Assembly: GCF_000980835.1 (NCBI RefSeq)
Contig: NZ_CP011312.1
Span: 1,364,001-1,428,000, forward strand
Origin: Corynebacterium kutscheri
GTDB lineage: Bacteria > Actinomycetota > Actinomycetes > Mycobacteriales > Mycobacteriaceae
Length of the DNA: 64,000 bases
Reading direction: 5' to 3'
Under the pieces are notes generated by a model. The model saw nothing but the letters and a program-made list of their open reading frames with translations. It searched no databases and was not told the origin of the DNA. Shown in pieces: positions 1 through 9,458 of this stretch. Position 1 is the first letter of the stretch. Each line of letters starts with the position of its first letter. The position numbers and the translations under genes are program-made.

Positions 1-189
1 GCGGAGGCAGGTTATAGCTTTACCGAATCTGCGCAGATTACCGATGCGGCAAGCGCACAAAATTTTATTACTACCGAAGAGAAACTTTTTCTCGAAGAAA
101 TTCTTTTTCATGCTAGCCAAGCCGAAACTCCTTCTTGGCGACAATATCTTCTCATTGAAGCAGCACGAGCTGCTACTAGTGCTCATTAA
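1..189 (+). CDS. C-terminal end of a plus-strand protein, possibly DUF4439 ferritin-like (partial)
   Basis: The window opens inside a gene read in frame 1; 62 codons remain before the TAA at 187-189. The visible tail is helical and rich in Ala and Glu (it contains the stretch EEKLFLEEILFHAS) and ends in AATSAH. No motif identifies it alone. It lies tail-to-tail with proS, which is the arrangement I remember for Rv2844 and proS (Rv2845c) in M. tuberculosis. Rv2844-type proteins carry a DUF4439 ferritin-like helical domain. That the tail is coding is likely; the family assignment is inference from position and helical character only. Confidence 0.5.
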   Translation, partial: AEAGYSFTESAQITDAASAQNFITTEEKLFLEEILFHASQAETPSWRQYLLIEAARAATSAH

Positions 190-522
190 AGTTTTTCATA
201 TGACTTAGCATGATCCGGTAAGTGCTTACCAAACCGTACTCATATAGTGAGCACGTCGTTCCTGCACGATCCACATTGCTATTCGGTATTGAAAAATCAC
301 GACATCAAGAAAAACTTAAGCCATAAAGCTACAGCACAAAACATCCTTAAAGCATGTCTACTAAGTGAGAATGTCTCGCATATTGATTCCCTAAATAAAA
401 TTGATCCCGCCCAAAATGGTAAGTAGCCAAAGCCAAAAATCTGTGAATCCTTACCTACACAAAGGCTGTGGATCCACAGATTTTTACTGTGTTTGAGAAA
501 AGTTTTCTCGTACTAATGATTG
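190..522. other. Intergenic gap between the partial gene and proS
   Basis: This 333-bp gap has no convincing ORF. It contains a small inverted repeat (GGTAAG-TG-CTTACC, 217-230) and, near proS, a strong terminator hairpin listed separately. The rest is AT-rich and I see nothing else in it. Confidence 0.6.
435..485 (-). terminator. Terminator of proS, probably bidirectional
   Basis: Arms at 435-450 and 470-485 (AAAAATCTGTGAATCC and GGATCCACAGATTTTT) pair over 16 bp with one G-T wobble around a 19-nt loop. Both ends carry A/T runs, so it can terminate in either direction. It lies 38 bp after the proS stop. Confidence 0.8.
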
Positions 523-2283
523 TTACTCACGACCCAGCTGCTGCTTGATTACCTCAAGAATTTCATCTTTAGCAACATCAAAAGTTTCCCCACCGCGTAC
601 CCGTAGCTCAATAATGCCGTCGGCAAAAGATCGGCCAAGAATAACTGCTAGTGGCATACCAAGTAGCTCAGCATCTTTGAATTTTACGCCAGGGCTAACC
701 TTAGGGCGGTCGTCGTAAAGCACTTCGATGCCTGCTTCATCAAGAGCCGTAACAAGCTCTTCCCCGGCGCGAAGCGCTGCTTCATCCTTATTAGCCACGC
801 ACACGTGCACTTGGTATGGAGCCGCATCGATTGGCCAGTTAAGGCCTTTTTCGTCGTGGCGTTGTTCAGCTAAAACAGCCATGAGGCGAGAAACACCAAT
901 ACCGTAGCTACCCATAGTTGGGATAACGCGTTTGCCGTTTTCATCAAGAATCTGAACGTCAAAAGCTTCAGTATATTTGCGACCAAGCTGGAAGATGTGA
1001 CCAAGTTCAATACCGCGGGCAAGAGTTAGCACGCCTTGTCCATCAGGAGCAGGGTCACCTTCTTTGATTTCGGCGGCTTCAATGTATTCGTCGATGTGAA
1101 AATCTCGTCCGGTTACCAGCCCAACAATATGGTGTTGCGGTATATCAGCACCAGTTATCCAGCTAGTGCCACTGACAACGCGCGGATCGGCAAGTACCCG
1201 AATACCATTGTCATTAAGTGTCCGTGGGCCGATATATCCTTTAACCATAAATGGGTGTGCTACAAAATCTTCTTCCTCAGCCAAGCTAACGCTGAGTGGT
1301 TCTAGTGAAGCTTCGAGTCGTTTCATATCAACTTCACGATCACCAGGAACAAGAATGCCCATTAATTCGGAGCTCTCAGCGCCTGGGGCGGTTGTGCGCA
1401 CCATAATGCATTTCAGTGTGTCGCTGGCCTCTACTGGACGACCGTCGATAAGCACTCCCTCAGACTGTGCCCATTGCACAAGTGCTGCAATAGTTTCCGC
1501 AGCTGGAGTTTGGTACACAACGGCCTCGGGTTGTCCTTCAATGGGACGCTCAATGCCAGGCTGAGTAACCACAGCCTCCACATTGGCGGCATAATCACCC
1601 TCAGTAGCGCGGACAAAAGTATCCTCACCGGTTTCCGCGTAGCCTAAAAACTCTTCGGAAGCGCTACCGCCCATAGCGCCACTAGTAGCAGCACAAATTG
1701 CGTACTTAACCCCTAGGCGATCAAAAACCCGCTGGTAGGCACGTCGATGTGCTAGGTAAGACTCTGCTAATCCAGCATCGGTTAAGTCAAAGGAATAAGA
1801 ATCCTTCATCACAAATTCGCGCCCACGTAAAATACCAGCGCGAGGCCGTTCTTCGTCACGGTACTTAGTTTGAATTTGATACAGGGTAACCGGGAAATCT
1901 TTATACGAAGAGTAAAGGTCTTTTACTACTCCGGCAAACATTTCCTCATGGGTAGGACCTAGCAGCATATCCGCGTTTTTACGGTCTTTAAGTCGGAAAA
2001 GACCATCACCGTATTCTGTCCAGCGTCCGGTTACCTCGTAGGGTTCCCTCGGCAGTAGTGCGGGGAAAAGCATTTCCTGGGCGCCAATAGAATCCATTTC
2101 CTCGCGGACAACCTTTTCGATTTTGCGTAGGGTGCGAAGTCCTAGTGGCAAGAGGGTATACACTCCGGGAGCTACTCGGCGAATATATCCAGCACGCACA
2201 AGCAGCTTGTGGCTGGGTACTTCGGCATCTGCGGGGTCTTCGCGCAAGGTTCGCAGGAACAGCGTGGATAAGCGTGTAATCAT
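523..2283 (-). CDS. proS: Prolyl-tRNA synthetase
   Basis: Class II aminoacyl-tRNA synthetase that charges tRNA-Pro in the cytoplasm. The 586-aa protein is the bacterial-type ProS with an inserted editing domain. Class II motif 1 falls around [20 protein letters not shown], motif 2 around the [21 protein letters not shown] stretch ([10 protein letters not shown] seen), and motif 3 near [17 protein letters not shown]. The C-terminal anticodon-binding domain is at about residues 480-586. The ATG at 2283 gives the usual N-terminus MITRLSTLF. There is no Shine-Dalgarno; a TATTTT -10 box ends 6 nt before the ATG, which suggests a leaderless transcript. It is divergent from yaaA, with 24 bp between the two start codons. 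Confidence 0.98.
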   Translation of the reverse strand: MITRLSTLFLRTLREDPADAEVPSHKLLVRAGYIRRVAPGVYTLLPLGLRTLRKIEKVVREEMDSIGAQEMLFPALLPREPYEVTGRWTEYGDGLFRLKDRKNADMLLGPTHEEMFAGVVKDLYSSYKDFPVTLYQIQTKYRDEERPRAGILRGREFVMKDSYSFDLTDAGLAESYLAHRRAYQRVFDRLGVKYAICAATSGAMGGSASEEFLGYAETGEDTFVRATEGDYAANVEAVVTQPGIERPIEGQPEAVVYQTPAAETIAALVQWAQSEGVLIDGRPVEASDTLKCIMVRTTAPGAESSELMGILVPGDREVDMKRLEASLEPLSVSLAEEEDFVAHPFMVKGYIGPRTLNDNGIRVLADPRVVSGTSWITGADIPQHHIVGLVTGRDFHIDEYIEAAEIKEGDPAPDGQGVLTLARGIELGHIFQLGRKYTEAFDVQILDENGKRVIPTMGSYGIGVSRLMAVLAEQRHDEKGLNWPIDAAPYQVHVCVANKDEAALRAGEELVTALDEAGIEVLYDDRPKVSPGVKFKDAELLGMPLAVILGRSFADGIIELRVRGGETFDVAKDEILEVIKQQLGRE

Positions 2284-2307
2284 AGTGAAAAAATATACCC
2301 TAGTTAC
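2284..2307. promoter_or_regulatory. Overlapping divergent leaderless promoters of proS and yaaA
   Basis: The 24 bp between the two start codons hold a -10-like hexamer on each strand. On the minus strand TATTTT (2290-2295) sits 6 nt before the proS ATG. On the plus strand TACCCT (2296-2301) sits 6 nt before the yaaA ATG. Both fit the actinobacterial TANNNT pattern and both genes lack a Shine-Dalgarno. The two hexamers are directly adjacent, so each -35 region would lie inside the other gene. Confidence 0.6.
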
Positions 2308-3006
2308 ATGCTGATTATTTTGCCGCCTTCAGAAACCAAGCACCGTGGTGGTGATGGAGCACCGCTTAACTTTGCTTCTTTGAGTTTTCCCTCACTCAAC
2401 CGCACTCGCTTAGAGATTGCTCAAGAGCTAGCCACACTCGATGTTGATGAGGCAATGAAAATTCTCAAGCTTTCAGAAAAATTACGTGGCGATGCCGAGG
2501 CAAATACTAAGCTTTTTAACTCTCCTACTACCCCTGCGATTATGCGTTATACCGGTGTACTTTACGACGCATTACAAGCCAATGATCTTCGTCATCCAGA
2601 ACGTCTTGCCATTGGTTCCGCACTTTTTGGGATCGTACGTGCTTTTGATCCGATTCCATACTATCGGTTATCTGGGCAGAGCAAACTTGGCGGGGTCACT
2701 CTTAAAAGTCGGTGGGCAACACAAATTACTGATGCATTAGCACAGGTAGATGAACTTATATTAGATTTTCGCAGCGGTGTATATCAGTCTCTGGGTAAAG
2801 CGCCCAAGGCTTATACCATTCGAGTGGAAAATAAAGAAGGAAAAATAATTAGCCACTTTAATAAGCACTACAAGGGAGTCCTGGCCAGGGTGCTAGCGCA
2901 TCACCCTGAACAGGCCACCACCATTGATGAGGTCATAGAAATAGCCCACAATAACAGGCTGAATCTGCGCATTGTTGGCTCACAACTTGTTATGGTGATT
3001 GATTAA
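2308..3006 (+). CDS. yaaA: YaaA family protein (UPF0246, peroxide stress)
   Basis: A 232-aa cytoplasmic protein of the YaaA/DUF328 family. The diagnostic N-terminus is [17 protein letters not shown] (PPSETK is the family signature), with the central [22 protein letters not shown] block and a C-terminal [20 protein letters not shown] block. In E. coli YaaA lowers intracellular free iron under peroxide stress; that role is transferred from the family and has no support here beyond the motifs. Its stop overlaps the stop of convergent cobA (3003-3006). Translation is probably leaderless because the ATG follows a -10 box by 6 nt. Confidence 0.92.
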   Translation: MLIILPPSETKHRGGDGAPLNFASLSFPSLNRTRLEIAQELATLDVDEAMKILKLSEKLRGDAEANTKLFNSPTTPAIMRYTGVLYDALQANDLRHPERLAIGSALFGIVRAFDPIPYYRLSGQSKLGGVTLKSRWATQITDALAQVDELILDFRSGVYQSLGKAPKAYTIRVENKEGKIISHFNKHYKGVLARVLAHHPEQATTIDEVIEIAHNNRLNLRIVGSQLVMVID

Positions 3007-3722
3007 AATCCAGCAACGGTACCAATCACATAAACTGCCGGCGGCTTGATATTGTTGTCGGCAATAATTGTGCCTAGTTCGTCCAATCGTCCACGGAAGC
3101 TGCGCTGGGATATGGTAGCGCCTTCTTCAATAATAGTAATTGGAGTATCAGCAGGCTTTCCTGCGTCGATAAGCGCTTGGGCAATAGCACTGGCATTTTT
3201 TACCCCCATAATGACAGCCAAGGTGCCACCAGTTTGAGCAAGTGCACGGTAATCATTCAATGATTCCTCCGGTGGCACATGCCCAGAGATAACAGTAAAA
3301 CTGTGTACCACACCACGCTGAGTAATCGGTATTCCAGCTAAAGCAGGAACTGAAATTGCGCTAGTCACACCGGGGATTACTTCAACTGCAATACCGGCTG
3401 CAGAAACATATTGGAATTCTTCAAAACCACGGCCAAACACATAAGGATCCCCGCCTTTAAGGCGAGCAACCTTTTTGCCTTCTTTAGCATAAGCGACTAA
3501 AAGTTCGTTGATCTTCTCTTGGGCGACCTGTTTGCCATAGGGAAGTTTAGAAACGTCAATAACGTGCTTATCGGATACGTCGATAAGTTTAGTTAATTCA
3601 CTGGCGGGGCCAAGATGATCAGTGAGAATAACATCGCTAGCTTCTAACGCTCGCAGCCCTCGTACAGTGATGAGATCAAATGCCCCTGGGCCGCCGCCAA
3701 CCAATGTTACTGTTCCAATCAT
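3003..3722 (-). CDS. cobA: Uroporphyrinogen-III C-methyltransferase
   Basis: SAM-dependent methylase that converts uroporphyrinogen III to precorrin-2, the branch point to cobalamin and siroheme. The 239-aa protein starts with the SUMT signature VTLVGGGPGAFDLITVRG; further conserved parts are YGKQ, ARLKGGDPYVFGRGFEE and VIPGVTSAISVPALAGIPITQRG. It is single-domain, lacking the CysG oxidase/chelatase N-terminus. It is the last gene of the run chelatase-cobO-cobB-cobA and lies 56 bp after cobB. The same cobO-cobB-cobA order occurs in M. tuberculosis (Rv2849c-Rv2847c). Its stop codon overlaps that of convergent yaaA. Confidence 0.95.
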   Translation of the reverse strand: MIGTVTLVGGGPGAFDLITVRGLRALEASDVILTDHLGPASELTKLIDVSDKHVIDVSKLPYGKQVAQEKINELLVAYAKEGKKVARLKGGDPYVFGRGFEEFQYVSAAGIAVEVIPGVTSAISVPALAGIPITQRGVVHSFTVISGHVPPEESLNDYRALAQTGGTLAVIMGVKNASAIAQALIDAGKPADTPITIIEEGATISQRSFRGRLDELGTIIADNNIKPPAVYVIGTVAGF

Positions 3723-3778
3723 TTCTTCTACTCTAGTCCCCCGGTTAATTTTGCCCTAACAACGCGCAAGGTAATTGC

Positions 3779-5146
3779 TCACACCGGGGTGCTCGTTTGA
3801 TTATCAACAGCGCTACGCACGAATCTTTCCACTGCCTCAGGCACGCTAGCTGGGTGTACGTGAAGGTAACTGGCATGAACATTATCAATAATGAATCCCT
3901 CGGTAGTTGCAGTGCCATCCCACAAATGCCACCCCCATGCCGGATTGATTTCAGTCACATTGTGCAACGCCGTATGGTGAAATTCATGTCCTATTACGCG
4001 CTGACCAGAGACATAGGCAATTGAATCCGCTAAGGCTACAGCTTGCCGATAACCTAAAGTTAAGCGACTACCTAGTTCGCCGTGCCCATCAATAACACCA
4101 ACCATTTCTTGTCCAGCTAATGTTTTTAGCAACCATAGTAGTCCCGCACACTCGGCATGTACTGGTTTTTTGGCTGCTACAAAAGCTCGTACCTGTGCGT
4201 TTAAATCCTGGCGCTGTGCGAGGGCCTCTGCATGTTCTTCCGGGAATCCACCAGGAATAATCAAGCCATCACAATCAGGAAGATCATCAACGATAGGATC
4301 AAAAGGCACTATCTCTGCCCCAGCTGCCGCTAACAATTCATAATGTTCAGCATAGGTAAAACTAAATGCTGGACCGGCTGCTACAGCGATTCTTGCTTCT
4401 CCTTGTCGCCTGACTACCTTAGCTGGCTGCCAGGGGGTGATATCTTGGCGCACATTCGCAAAAGAAATAAGCCGATCAATATCAATATGTTTATCGACGA
4501 ACTCCGCCATCTGCGCTACTGCTTGTTGTGCACTATCTAACTCACCAGCAGTAATTAATCCAAGATGGCGAGAAGGCACCTCAATGCCACTTACCCTAGG
4601 AATCGCCCCTAAAACCTCAATACCTTGTGCTTCAACAGCACGCCGGCAAACCTGAGCATGGCGTGGACTACCTACTTTATTAAGAATTACTCCTGCAATC
4701 TGAACCTCAGCAGCTGTTGTAGCAAAACCTTTGACTAGTGCGCCTACCGACTGGCTCATTCCCCGGACATTAACAACCAAAACAACCGGCATTTTAAGCA
4801 ACGCAGCAATCTCAGCAGTGGAACCACGCGCAATCTCAGTATGCTCGTCTGGGGAAATTTGGCCGTCGAAAAGCCCCATAACGCCTTCAATTACTGAAAT
4901 ATCTTTATCTTGTGCTCCATGAGCGTATAAGCCACCGATAAGTTCACTACCACATAATACGGAATCAAGATTTCTGCCCGAATATCCGGTAGCTAGTCCG
5001 TGGTAGCCAGGGTCAATATAGTCTGGGCCAACTTTAAAAGGAGCAACACTCATTCGCTGGCTTAAGGCACGCATTAAGCCGGTTGCAATAGTAGTTTTTC
5101 CGCTAGAAGAGCTGGTGGCGGCAATAATAACGCCGGGGGTTACCAT
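3779..5146 (-). CDS. cobB: Cobyrinic/hydrogenobyrinic acid a,c-diamide synthase
   Basis: Glutamine-dependent amidotransferase that amidates the a and c side chains of the corrin ring. The N-terminal ATP-binding domain carries the P-loop-like ATSSSSGKTTIATGLMRAL (residues 9-27), followed by PFKVGPDYIDPGYH and VIEGVMGLFDG. The C-terminal class-I-like glutaminase domain has the nucleophile region PVHAECAGLLWLLKTL (AECAG, Cys near residue 337). The length of 455 aa is normal. The start overlaps the end of cobO by 7 nt, so translational coupling is likely. Confidence 0.95.
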   Translation of the reverse strand: MVTPGVIIAATSSSSGKTTIATGLMRALSQRMSVAPFKVGPDYIDPGYHGLATGYSGRNLDSVLCGSELIGGLYAHGAQDKDISVIEGVMGLFDGQISPDEHTEIARGSTAEIAALLKMPVVLVVNVRGMSQSVGALVKGFATTAAEVQIAGVILNKVGSPRHAQVCRRAVEAQGIEVLGAIPRVSGIEVPSRHLGLITAGELDSAQQAVAQMAEFVDKHIDIDRLISFANVRQDITPWQPAKVVRRQGEARIAVAAGPAFSFTYAEHYELLAAAGAEIVPFDPIVDDLPDCDGLIIPGGFPEEHAEALAQRQDLNAQVRAFVAAKKPVHAECAGLLWLLKTLAGQEMVGVIDGHGELGSRLTLGYRQAVALADSIAYVSGQRVIGHEFHHTALHNVTEINPAWGWHLWDGTATTEGFIIDNVHASYLHVHPASVPEAVERFVRSAVDNQTSTPV

Positions 5147-5760
5147 TCAATACCCTTTTGGCCTTTTCGACCAACATCCATTGGGTGCTTAATTTTAGTC
5201 ATCTCAGTTACTAAATCGGCCGCCTCGATAAGTTGTGGATCAGCATCACGTCCAGTAATAACAATATGCTGTGTTCCTGGGCGGTTTTTTAAGGTTTCCA
5301 CCACATCATTGATATCAATCCAGCCCCATTTAATGGGGTATGTAAACTCATCGAGCACATAAAAATCATGGGCTTCCTGCGCAATGCGACGTTTAACCTC
5401 TAGCCAACCATCATGAGCATCTCTGGCATGGTCTTCATCGCTGCCATGCTTTTTAGTCCAGCTCCACCCTTCGCCCATCTTGTGCCACTCAATAGCGCCA
5501 CCGATGCCGGTTTCTTCATGCAATTGGCCAAGACGTTTAAATACTGCCTCCTCACCGACCTTCCATTTTGCAGATTTAACGAATTGGAACACGCCCACAT
5601 TCATTGATTGATTCCAAGCCCGCATGGCCATACCAAAAGCAGCAGTAGATTTTCCTTTGCCTGGGCCGGTATGTACTGCTGTTATGGGTAACATGCGGCG
5701 TTGTCGAGTGGTTAATCCATCATCAGGAATATTGGCTGGATCGACTTTGCCCTGCGGCAT
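5140..5760 (-). CDS. cobO: Cob(I)alamin / cob(I)yrinic acid a,c-diamide adenosyltransferase
   Basis: Adds the 5'-deoxyadenosyl ligand to the corrin cobalt using ATP. The 206-aa protein belongs to the CobO/BtuR/CobA(E. coli) family: modified Walker A HTGPGKGKSTAAFGMAMRA near residues 31-49, GVFQFVKSAKWKVGEE, the Asp-Glu pair in FYVLDEFTYPIKWGW, and the C-terminal TEMTKIKHPMDVGRKGQKGIEW. A good ribosome-binding site (AAGGAG) precedes the ATG by about 7 nt. It follows the chelatase D-like frame by 32 bp and overlaps cobB. Confidence 0.95.
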   Translation of the reverse strand: MPQGKVDPANIPDDGLTTRQRRMLPITAVHTGPGKGKSTAAFGMAMRAWNQSMNVGVFQFVKSAKWKVGEEAVFKRLGQLHEETGIGGAIEWHKMGEGWSWTKKHGSDEDHARDAHDGWLEVKRRIAQEAHDFYVLDEFTYPIKWGWIDINDVVETLKNRPGTQHIVITGRDADPQLIEAADLVTEMTKIKHPMDVGRKGQKGIEW

Positions 5761-5792
5761 GGGTGTTCTCCTTGGGTGAGATTGGATAAGTT

Positions 5793-6446
5793 TTATAGTG
5801 CCTGGATGACTTCAGTGAGTGCTTCGGCATTTAACTCTTCGATACGCACACACGTTCCGCCCAGATTTTGAGCTAACTCAGTAGCTAGACCAAGGCGAAT
5901 GCGGCCACCTTTTTCACAGTCTACTATTACGCTTCCGGTATGTCCGCGTTGTGCAATAGTGGCGGCGATGCTGCGCAAATGGGCCAATCCATCTTTTCCG
6001 GTAGCCCGACCATCGGTAAGCACCACCAATAAAGCTGGCCGGCCGGGTTCGCGGCGGTATTCGCGTTCAATAAGTTCATGCGCCATATTCAACCCCTCAG
6101 CTAACGGGGTGCGTCCACCTGTGGGCAAACCGTCAAGACGTTTTTTGGCAATATCAATTGATCCTGTTGGTTGTAGCACTATTTCTGGTGCACTACCGCG
6201 CACAGTGATCACCGCAACCTTGTCTCGACGTTGATAAGCATCACCGAGTAAAGAATGCACCGCACCAGTAACTGCATTTAACCGATCGCGTGCGGCCATT
6301 GAACCGGAAGAATCAACGAGAAAAACAATAAGGTTAGCTTCTTTACCTCGCCGCAAAGAACCACGCAAATCAGTAGGAATAAATTCCAAACGGCCGGCAT
6401 CAATGTGTGCTCCACGATCAGCAGCAGCACGAATTGTGCCAATCAA
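5793..6446 (-). CDS. Chelatase D-like VWA domain, downstream half of a frame-split chelatase
   Basis: VWA-domain protein of the Mg-/Co-chelatase ChlD/BchD kind. The MIDAS motif is LVDSSGSMAARDR (DxSGS), followed by GGRTPLAEGL and VVLTDGRATG. The TTG at 6446 is the only start codon available in the frame, but the frame is open back to about 6596. Those extra codons read [20 protein letters not shown], which resembles the linker between the AAA and VWA parts of one-chain actinobacterial chelatases. The I-like frame ends at GAPFRS; a one-base shift joins GAPF to VARTLL and gives one protein of about 600 aa, close to Rv2850c. So this is probably not an independent gene. A frameshift mutation, a sequencing error or programmed +1 frameshifting are all possible. 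Confidence 0.75.
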   Translation of the reverse strand: MIGTIRAAADRGAHIDAGRLEFIPTDLRGSLRRGKEANLIVFLVDSSGSMAARDRLNAVTGAVHSLLGDAYQRRDKVAVITVRGSAPEIVLQPTGSIDIAKKRLDGLPTGGRTPLAEGLNMAHELIEREYRREPGRPALLVVLTDGRATGKDGLAHLRSIAATIAQRGHTGSVIVDCEKGGRIRLGLATELAQNLGGTCVRIEELNAEALTEVIQAL

Positions 6447-6561
6447 GTTCAGTCCACGCCCATTTCTGACCGGTCGAACATCCGAACCAATACGAGTTTG
6501 TGCAGGAGCACGTCTACCAGGAGTGGCATCAAGAACCCGTGAGGTTTTACGTAAAAGCGTC

Positions 6562-7611
6562 CTAGCTACGAAAGGGCGCGCCTGTATCTGCGCTACCTAC
6601 CTCCCCATCGCTGGTTGGTTCACTTTCTGCTGGGCTATCTTTTGGCGAAGAGTCATTTTCTGTCGGTGGATCAGTGGGGGAACCATTTTGTGGCAGAGGC
6701 TCATTCATAGCTTCGTCCAACTGCTCAGAATCAAGGCCTGGTTCATCAAAAGGATTACGTCGCCGGCGATGTGGTAGCGCTAACTCGGCAGCAATGCGAA
6801 TATCTTCATCGAGAACCTCACTACGCCCGCTCCAGGCAGCATGCGCACGAGCAGTTCGAGCAATCACCAAATCACCGCGCATACCATCTACATCAAAAGC
6901 AGCACAGATCTGAGCAATGCGGGCTAAATTCTCATCGCTCAACACAACCTGAGAAATGATGTGCTTGGCCTGAGCAACACGTTGGCTTAATGTGTCATCG
7001 CTAGCTGACCAATCATCGGCAAATCCTTGCGGATCATCTTCAAAAGCTAATCGACGACGCATAATCTCGGTGCGTGTTGCCACATCGCGCGAGGCACTAA
7101 CATCAATAGAAAGTCCAAAGCGGTCAAGTAACTGCGGGCGTAATTCACCTTCCTCCGGATTCATGGTGCCTACCAAAATAAAGTTTGCCGGCGAAGTATG
7201 CGAAATACCATCGCGTTCGATGGTGACTCGCCCAGTAGCCGCCGCATCTAATAGTGCATCGACTAAATGATCTGCAAGCAGATTGACCTCATCAACATAT
7301 AAAATTCCGCCGTCTGCCTCGGCAAGAAGACCTGGGCGATAATTGGCTTTACCAGTGGTCAGCACGGTTTCTAAATCAAGAGCACCCACCACGCGATCCT
7401 CGGTGGCCCCAATAGGAAGATTAACCAATGGTGCCCCGCCTAAGATGGACTGGAAACCACGCACTGTTGTTGTTTTTGCGGTTCCTTTTTCACCACGAAT
7501 AACTACCCCACCGATCCGCGGGGCAATGGCCGTTAAAATAAGGGCAAGTTGTAGTCTCTCCTGGTCATACACTGCCGAAAAAGGAAATCCTGGTGCGGTG
7601 GTTGTACTCAC
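6562..7611 (-). CDS. Chelatase I-like AAA+ ATPase, upstream half of a frame-split chelatase
   Basis: A 349-aa AAA+ protein of the magnesium/cobalt chelatase I subunit family. Walker A is [18 protein letters not shown] (residues about 34-51), Walker B is [14 protein letters not shown], and the arginine-finger/sensor block is [22 protein letters not shown]. After about residue 290 it turns into an acidic Pro/Ser/Glu linker ([19 protein letters not shown]), typical of the hinge to a VWA domain, and stops 47 residues later at GAPFRS. The VWA domain continues in the +1 frame. The start is GTG at 7611, just upstream of which mqo ends. Position beside cobO/cobB suggests a role with tetrapyrroles, but which metal is inserted is unknown. 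Confidence 0.85.
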   Translation of the reverse strand: MSTTTAPGFPFSAVYDQERLQLALILTAIAPRIGGVVIRGEKGTAKTTTVRGFQSILGGAPLVNLPIGATEDRVVGALDLETVLTTGKANYRPGLLAEADGGILYVDEVNLLADHLVDALLDAAATGRVTIERDGISHTSPANFILVGTMNPEEGELRPQLLDRFGLSIDVSASRDVATRTEIMRRRLAFEDDPQGFADDWSASDDTLSQRVAQAKHIISQVVLSDENLARIAQICAAFDVDGMRGDLVIARTARAHAAWSGRSEVLDEDIRIAAELALPHRRRRNPFDEPGLDSEQLDEAMNEPLPQNGSPTDPPTENDSSPKDSPAESEPTSDGEVGSADTGAPFRS

Positions 7612-7618
7612 GATTGTG

Positions 7619-9124
7619 TTAATCCTCTAGTTTTAATGTTTTTTGGGTGCGTTCCCATTGCTGTGCAAAAAGAGCTGGATCAGCAGATAAGTTGGTTCCA
7701 TAGGAAGGAATCATTTCCTTTAACTTTGGCCCCCACTCAATCATCTTGTGTCCGAAGCAGCGCTCAATTAATTCAATCATGGCCGATGGGGCAATAGAGG
7801 CCCCAGGTGAGGCACCTAACAATCCAGCGATAGTGCCTTCACCGTTATTAATCAATGTGGTACCAAAAGCCAGAGTAGAAAATCTCGGGCCAACTACTGG
7901 TTGGATAGCTTGTACCCGCTGTCCTGCCACCACGATTTCCCAATCTTTATCCTGTGCCTGCGGAACATATTCCCGCAAAGATTCCATCTTGGCTTCTTTA
8001 TCCATCATGAGTTCGGTGAGCAGATACTTTGTCAGTGAAAATTCTTGTAAGCCCACACCAACATAACTCAACAGATTAGTTGGTCGAATCGACTTAAAAA
8101 GATCAAACCAACTACCAGTTTTTAAGAATTTTGGTGTCCAACCAGCATAAGGGCCAAAAAGAAGGCCAGTTTTCCCATCAATTACTCGGGTGTCTAGGTG
8201 CGGCACCGACATTGGTGGTGCGCCAATAGCAGCTTGTCCGTAAACCTTTGCATGATGCTGGGCAATCAGTTCTTCATTCGTGCAGCGCAACCATAGACCA
8301 GAGACTGGGAATCCACCCCAACCGCGAATTTCAATAATTCCAGACTTCTGTAAGAGCGGTAAGGCCATGCCTCCAGCACCAACAAAAACAAAATTAGCTA
8401 AAACAGTGTGAATATCCCCAGTATGTAGGTCTTTAACTGTAACTTTCCATTTGGTTCCTTCACCTTTAATGTTGGTTACTTCGTGTCCATAGCGTACCTC
8501 AGCACCATTTTTAGCTGCGGAAGCAAAAAACTGTTGGCTTAAGCTACCAAAATTAACGTCGGTACCAGAATTGATCCAGGACACAGCAACTTTTTCATTT
8601 TTATCCCTACCTGCCGCCATAAGTGGTAGTCGATCAGCGAATTCATCATGATCACTAATAAAACTCATGCCTGGGAAAAGCGGATGGTTTTTTAGTGCTT
8701 CATATCGACGATGCAAATACTCAATCTGCTGTTCCCCACGACCAAAAGAAACATGTGGTACGAGATTAATGAAATCTTTAGCATCTGATAACACACCTGC
8801 TTCTAGTTGGTGCGACCAGAATTGCCTAGAGACCTGGAATTTTTCATTAATATCAACGGCTTTTTCAATCTTGACTTTACCGCTCTTAGTTTCCGGTGTG
8901 TAGTTCAATTCGCAGAGGGCAGAGTGGCCAGTACCGGCATTATTCCATGGTGAGGACGACTCTTGCGCTGGACCGGCTAAGCGCTCAAGGACTAATTGTG
9001 ACCAAGAAGGTTCCAATTGCTGAAGTATTGCCCCCAGGGTTGCACTCATAATTCCAGCACCGATAAGAAGGACATCAACTTCTTCAGTGGCCTTGCTTGT
9101 TACGCTCTGCGGGGAATCTGCCAT
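7619..9124 (-). CDS. mqo: Malate:quinone oxidoreductase
   Basis: FAD-dependent, membrane-associated oxidation of malate to oxaloacetate with electrons passed to menaquinone; in corynebacteria the main malate-oxidising step of the TCA cycle. The 501-aa protein has the N-terminal dinucleotide-binding motif [16 protein letters not shown] (residues 17-32), the [21 protein letters not shown] block and the C-terminal [18 protein letters not shown] block typical of Mqo. A clear ribosome-binding site (AAGGAAATTGAT before ATG) fixes the start. It leads the run that continues with the chelatase frames 7 bp downstream. A 25-bp inverted repeat lies about 100 bp upstream. Confidence 0.97.
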   Translation of the reverse strand: MADSPQSVTSKATEEVDVLLIGAGIMSATLGAILQQLEPSWSQLVLERLAGPAQESSSPWNNAGTGHSALCELNYTPETKSGKVKIEKAVDINEKFQVSRQFWSHQLEAGVLSDAKDFINLVPHVSFGRGEQQIEYLHRRYEALKNHPLFPGMSFISDHDEFADRLPLMAAGRDKNEKVAVSWINSGTDVNFGSLSQQFFASAAKNGAEVRYGHEVTNIKGEGTKWKVTVKDLHTGDIHTVLANFVFVGAGGMALPLLQKSGIIEIRGWGGFPVSGLWLRCTNEELIAQHHAKVYGQAAIGAPPMSVPHLDTRVIDGKTGLLFGPYAGWTPKFLKTGSWFDLFKSIRPTNLLSYVGVGLQEFSLTKYLLTELMMDKEAKMESLREYVPQAQDKDWEIVVAGQRVQAIQPVVGPRFSTLAFGTTLINNGEGTIAGLLGASPGASIAPSAMIELIERCFGHKMIEWGPKLKEMIPSYGTNLSADPALFAQQWERTQKTLKLED

Positions 9125-9458
9125 ATCAATTTCCTTGCGTTGTGACGTTTTTTCTGTCCAGATTCAATTGTTAAAAACAATCGTGAACTGTGAAATTAAC
9201 TAGCACCAATACAAATGCCAGCTAAACTCACATTCCTTTTACCAATGTGAGGAACACAATTGCTTACTGCTTTTGCAAGTGTACGCCTTTCTGTAAATAA
9301 GAGATCAAAATCTCATCATTATTCTATAAATTCACACACTTTTACCCCCATTTCAAAAACTTTTATCTAGAAACACACACTAAGTGACCACGGTTAACCC
9401 ACCTTTATTCACTAGAGTCATCGCGCTCCCCCCTCTTTTTACGATTAGGATCGCTACC
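9125..9458. promoter_or_regulatory. Divergent intergenic region mqo / hydrolase with inverted repeat
   Basis: AT-rich gap between divergent genes. It holds an inverted repeat with 8-bp arms (CTCACATT at 9227-9234, AATGTGAG at 9244-9251) and a 9-nt spacer, a plausible operator. The spacing does not fit the GlxR/CRP consensus (TGTGA-N6-TCACA). No small gene is evident. Confidence 0.4.

Noticed and set aside
9384-9458. GTG at 9384 as hydrolase start
   Set aside because: No ribosome-binding site, while ATG 9459 has AGGA at a good distance.
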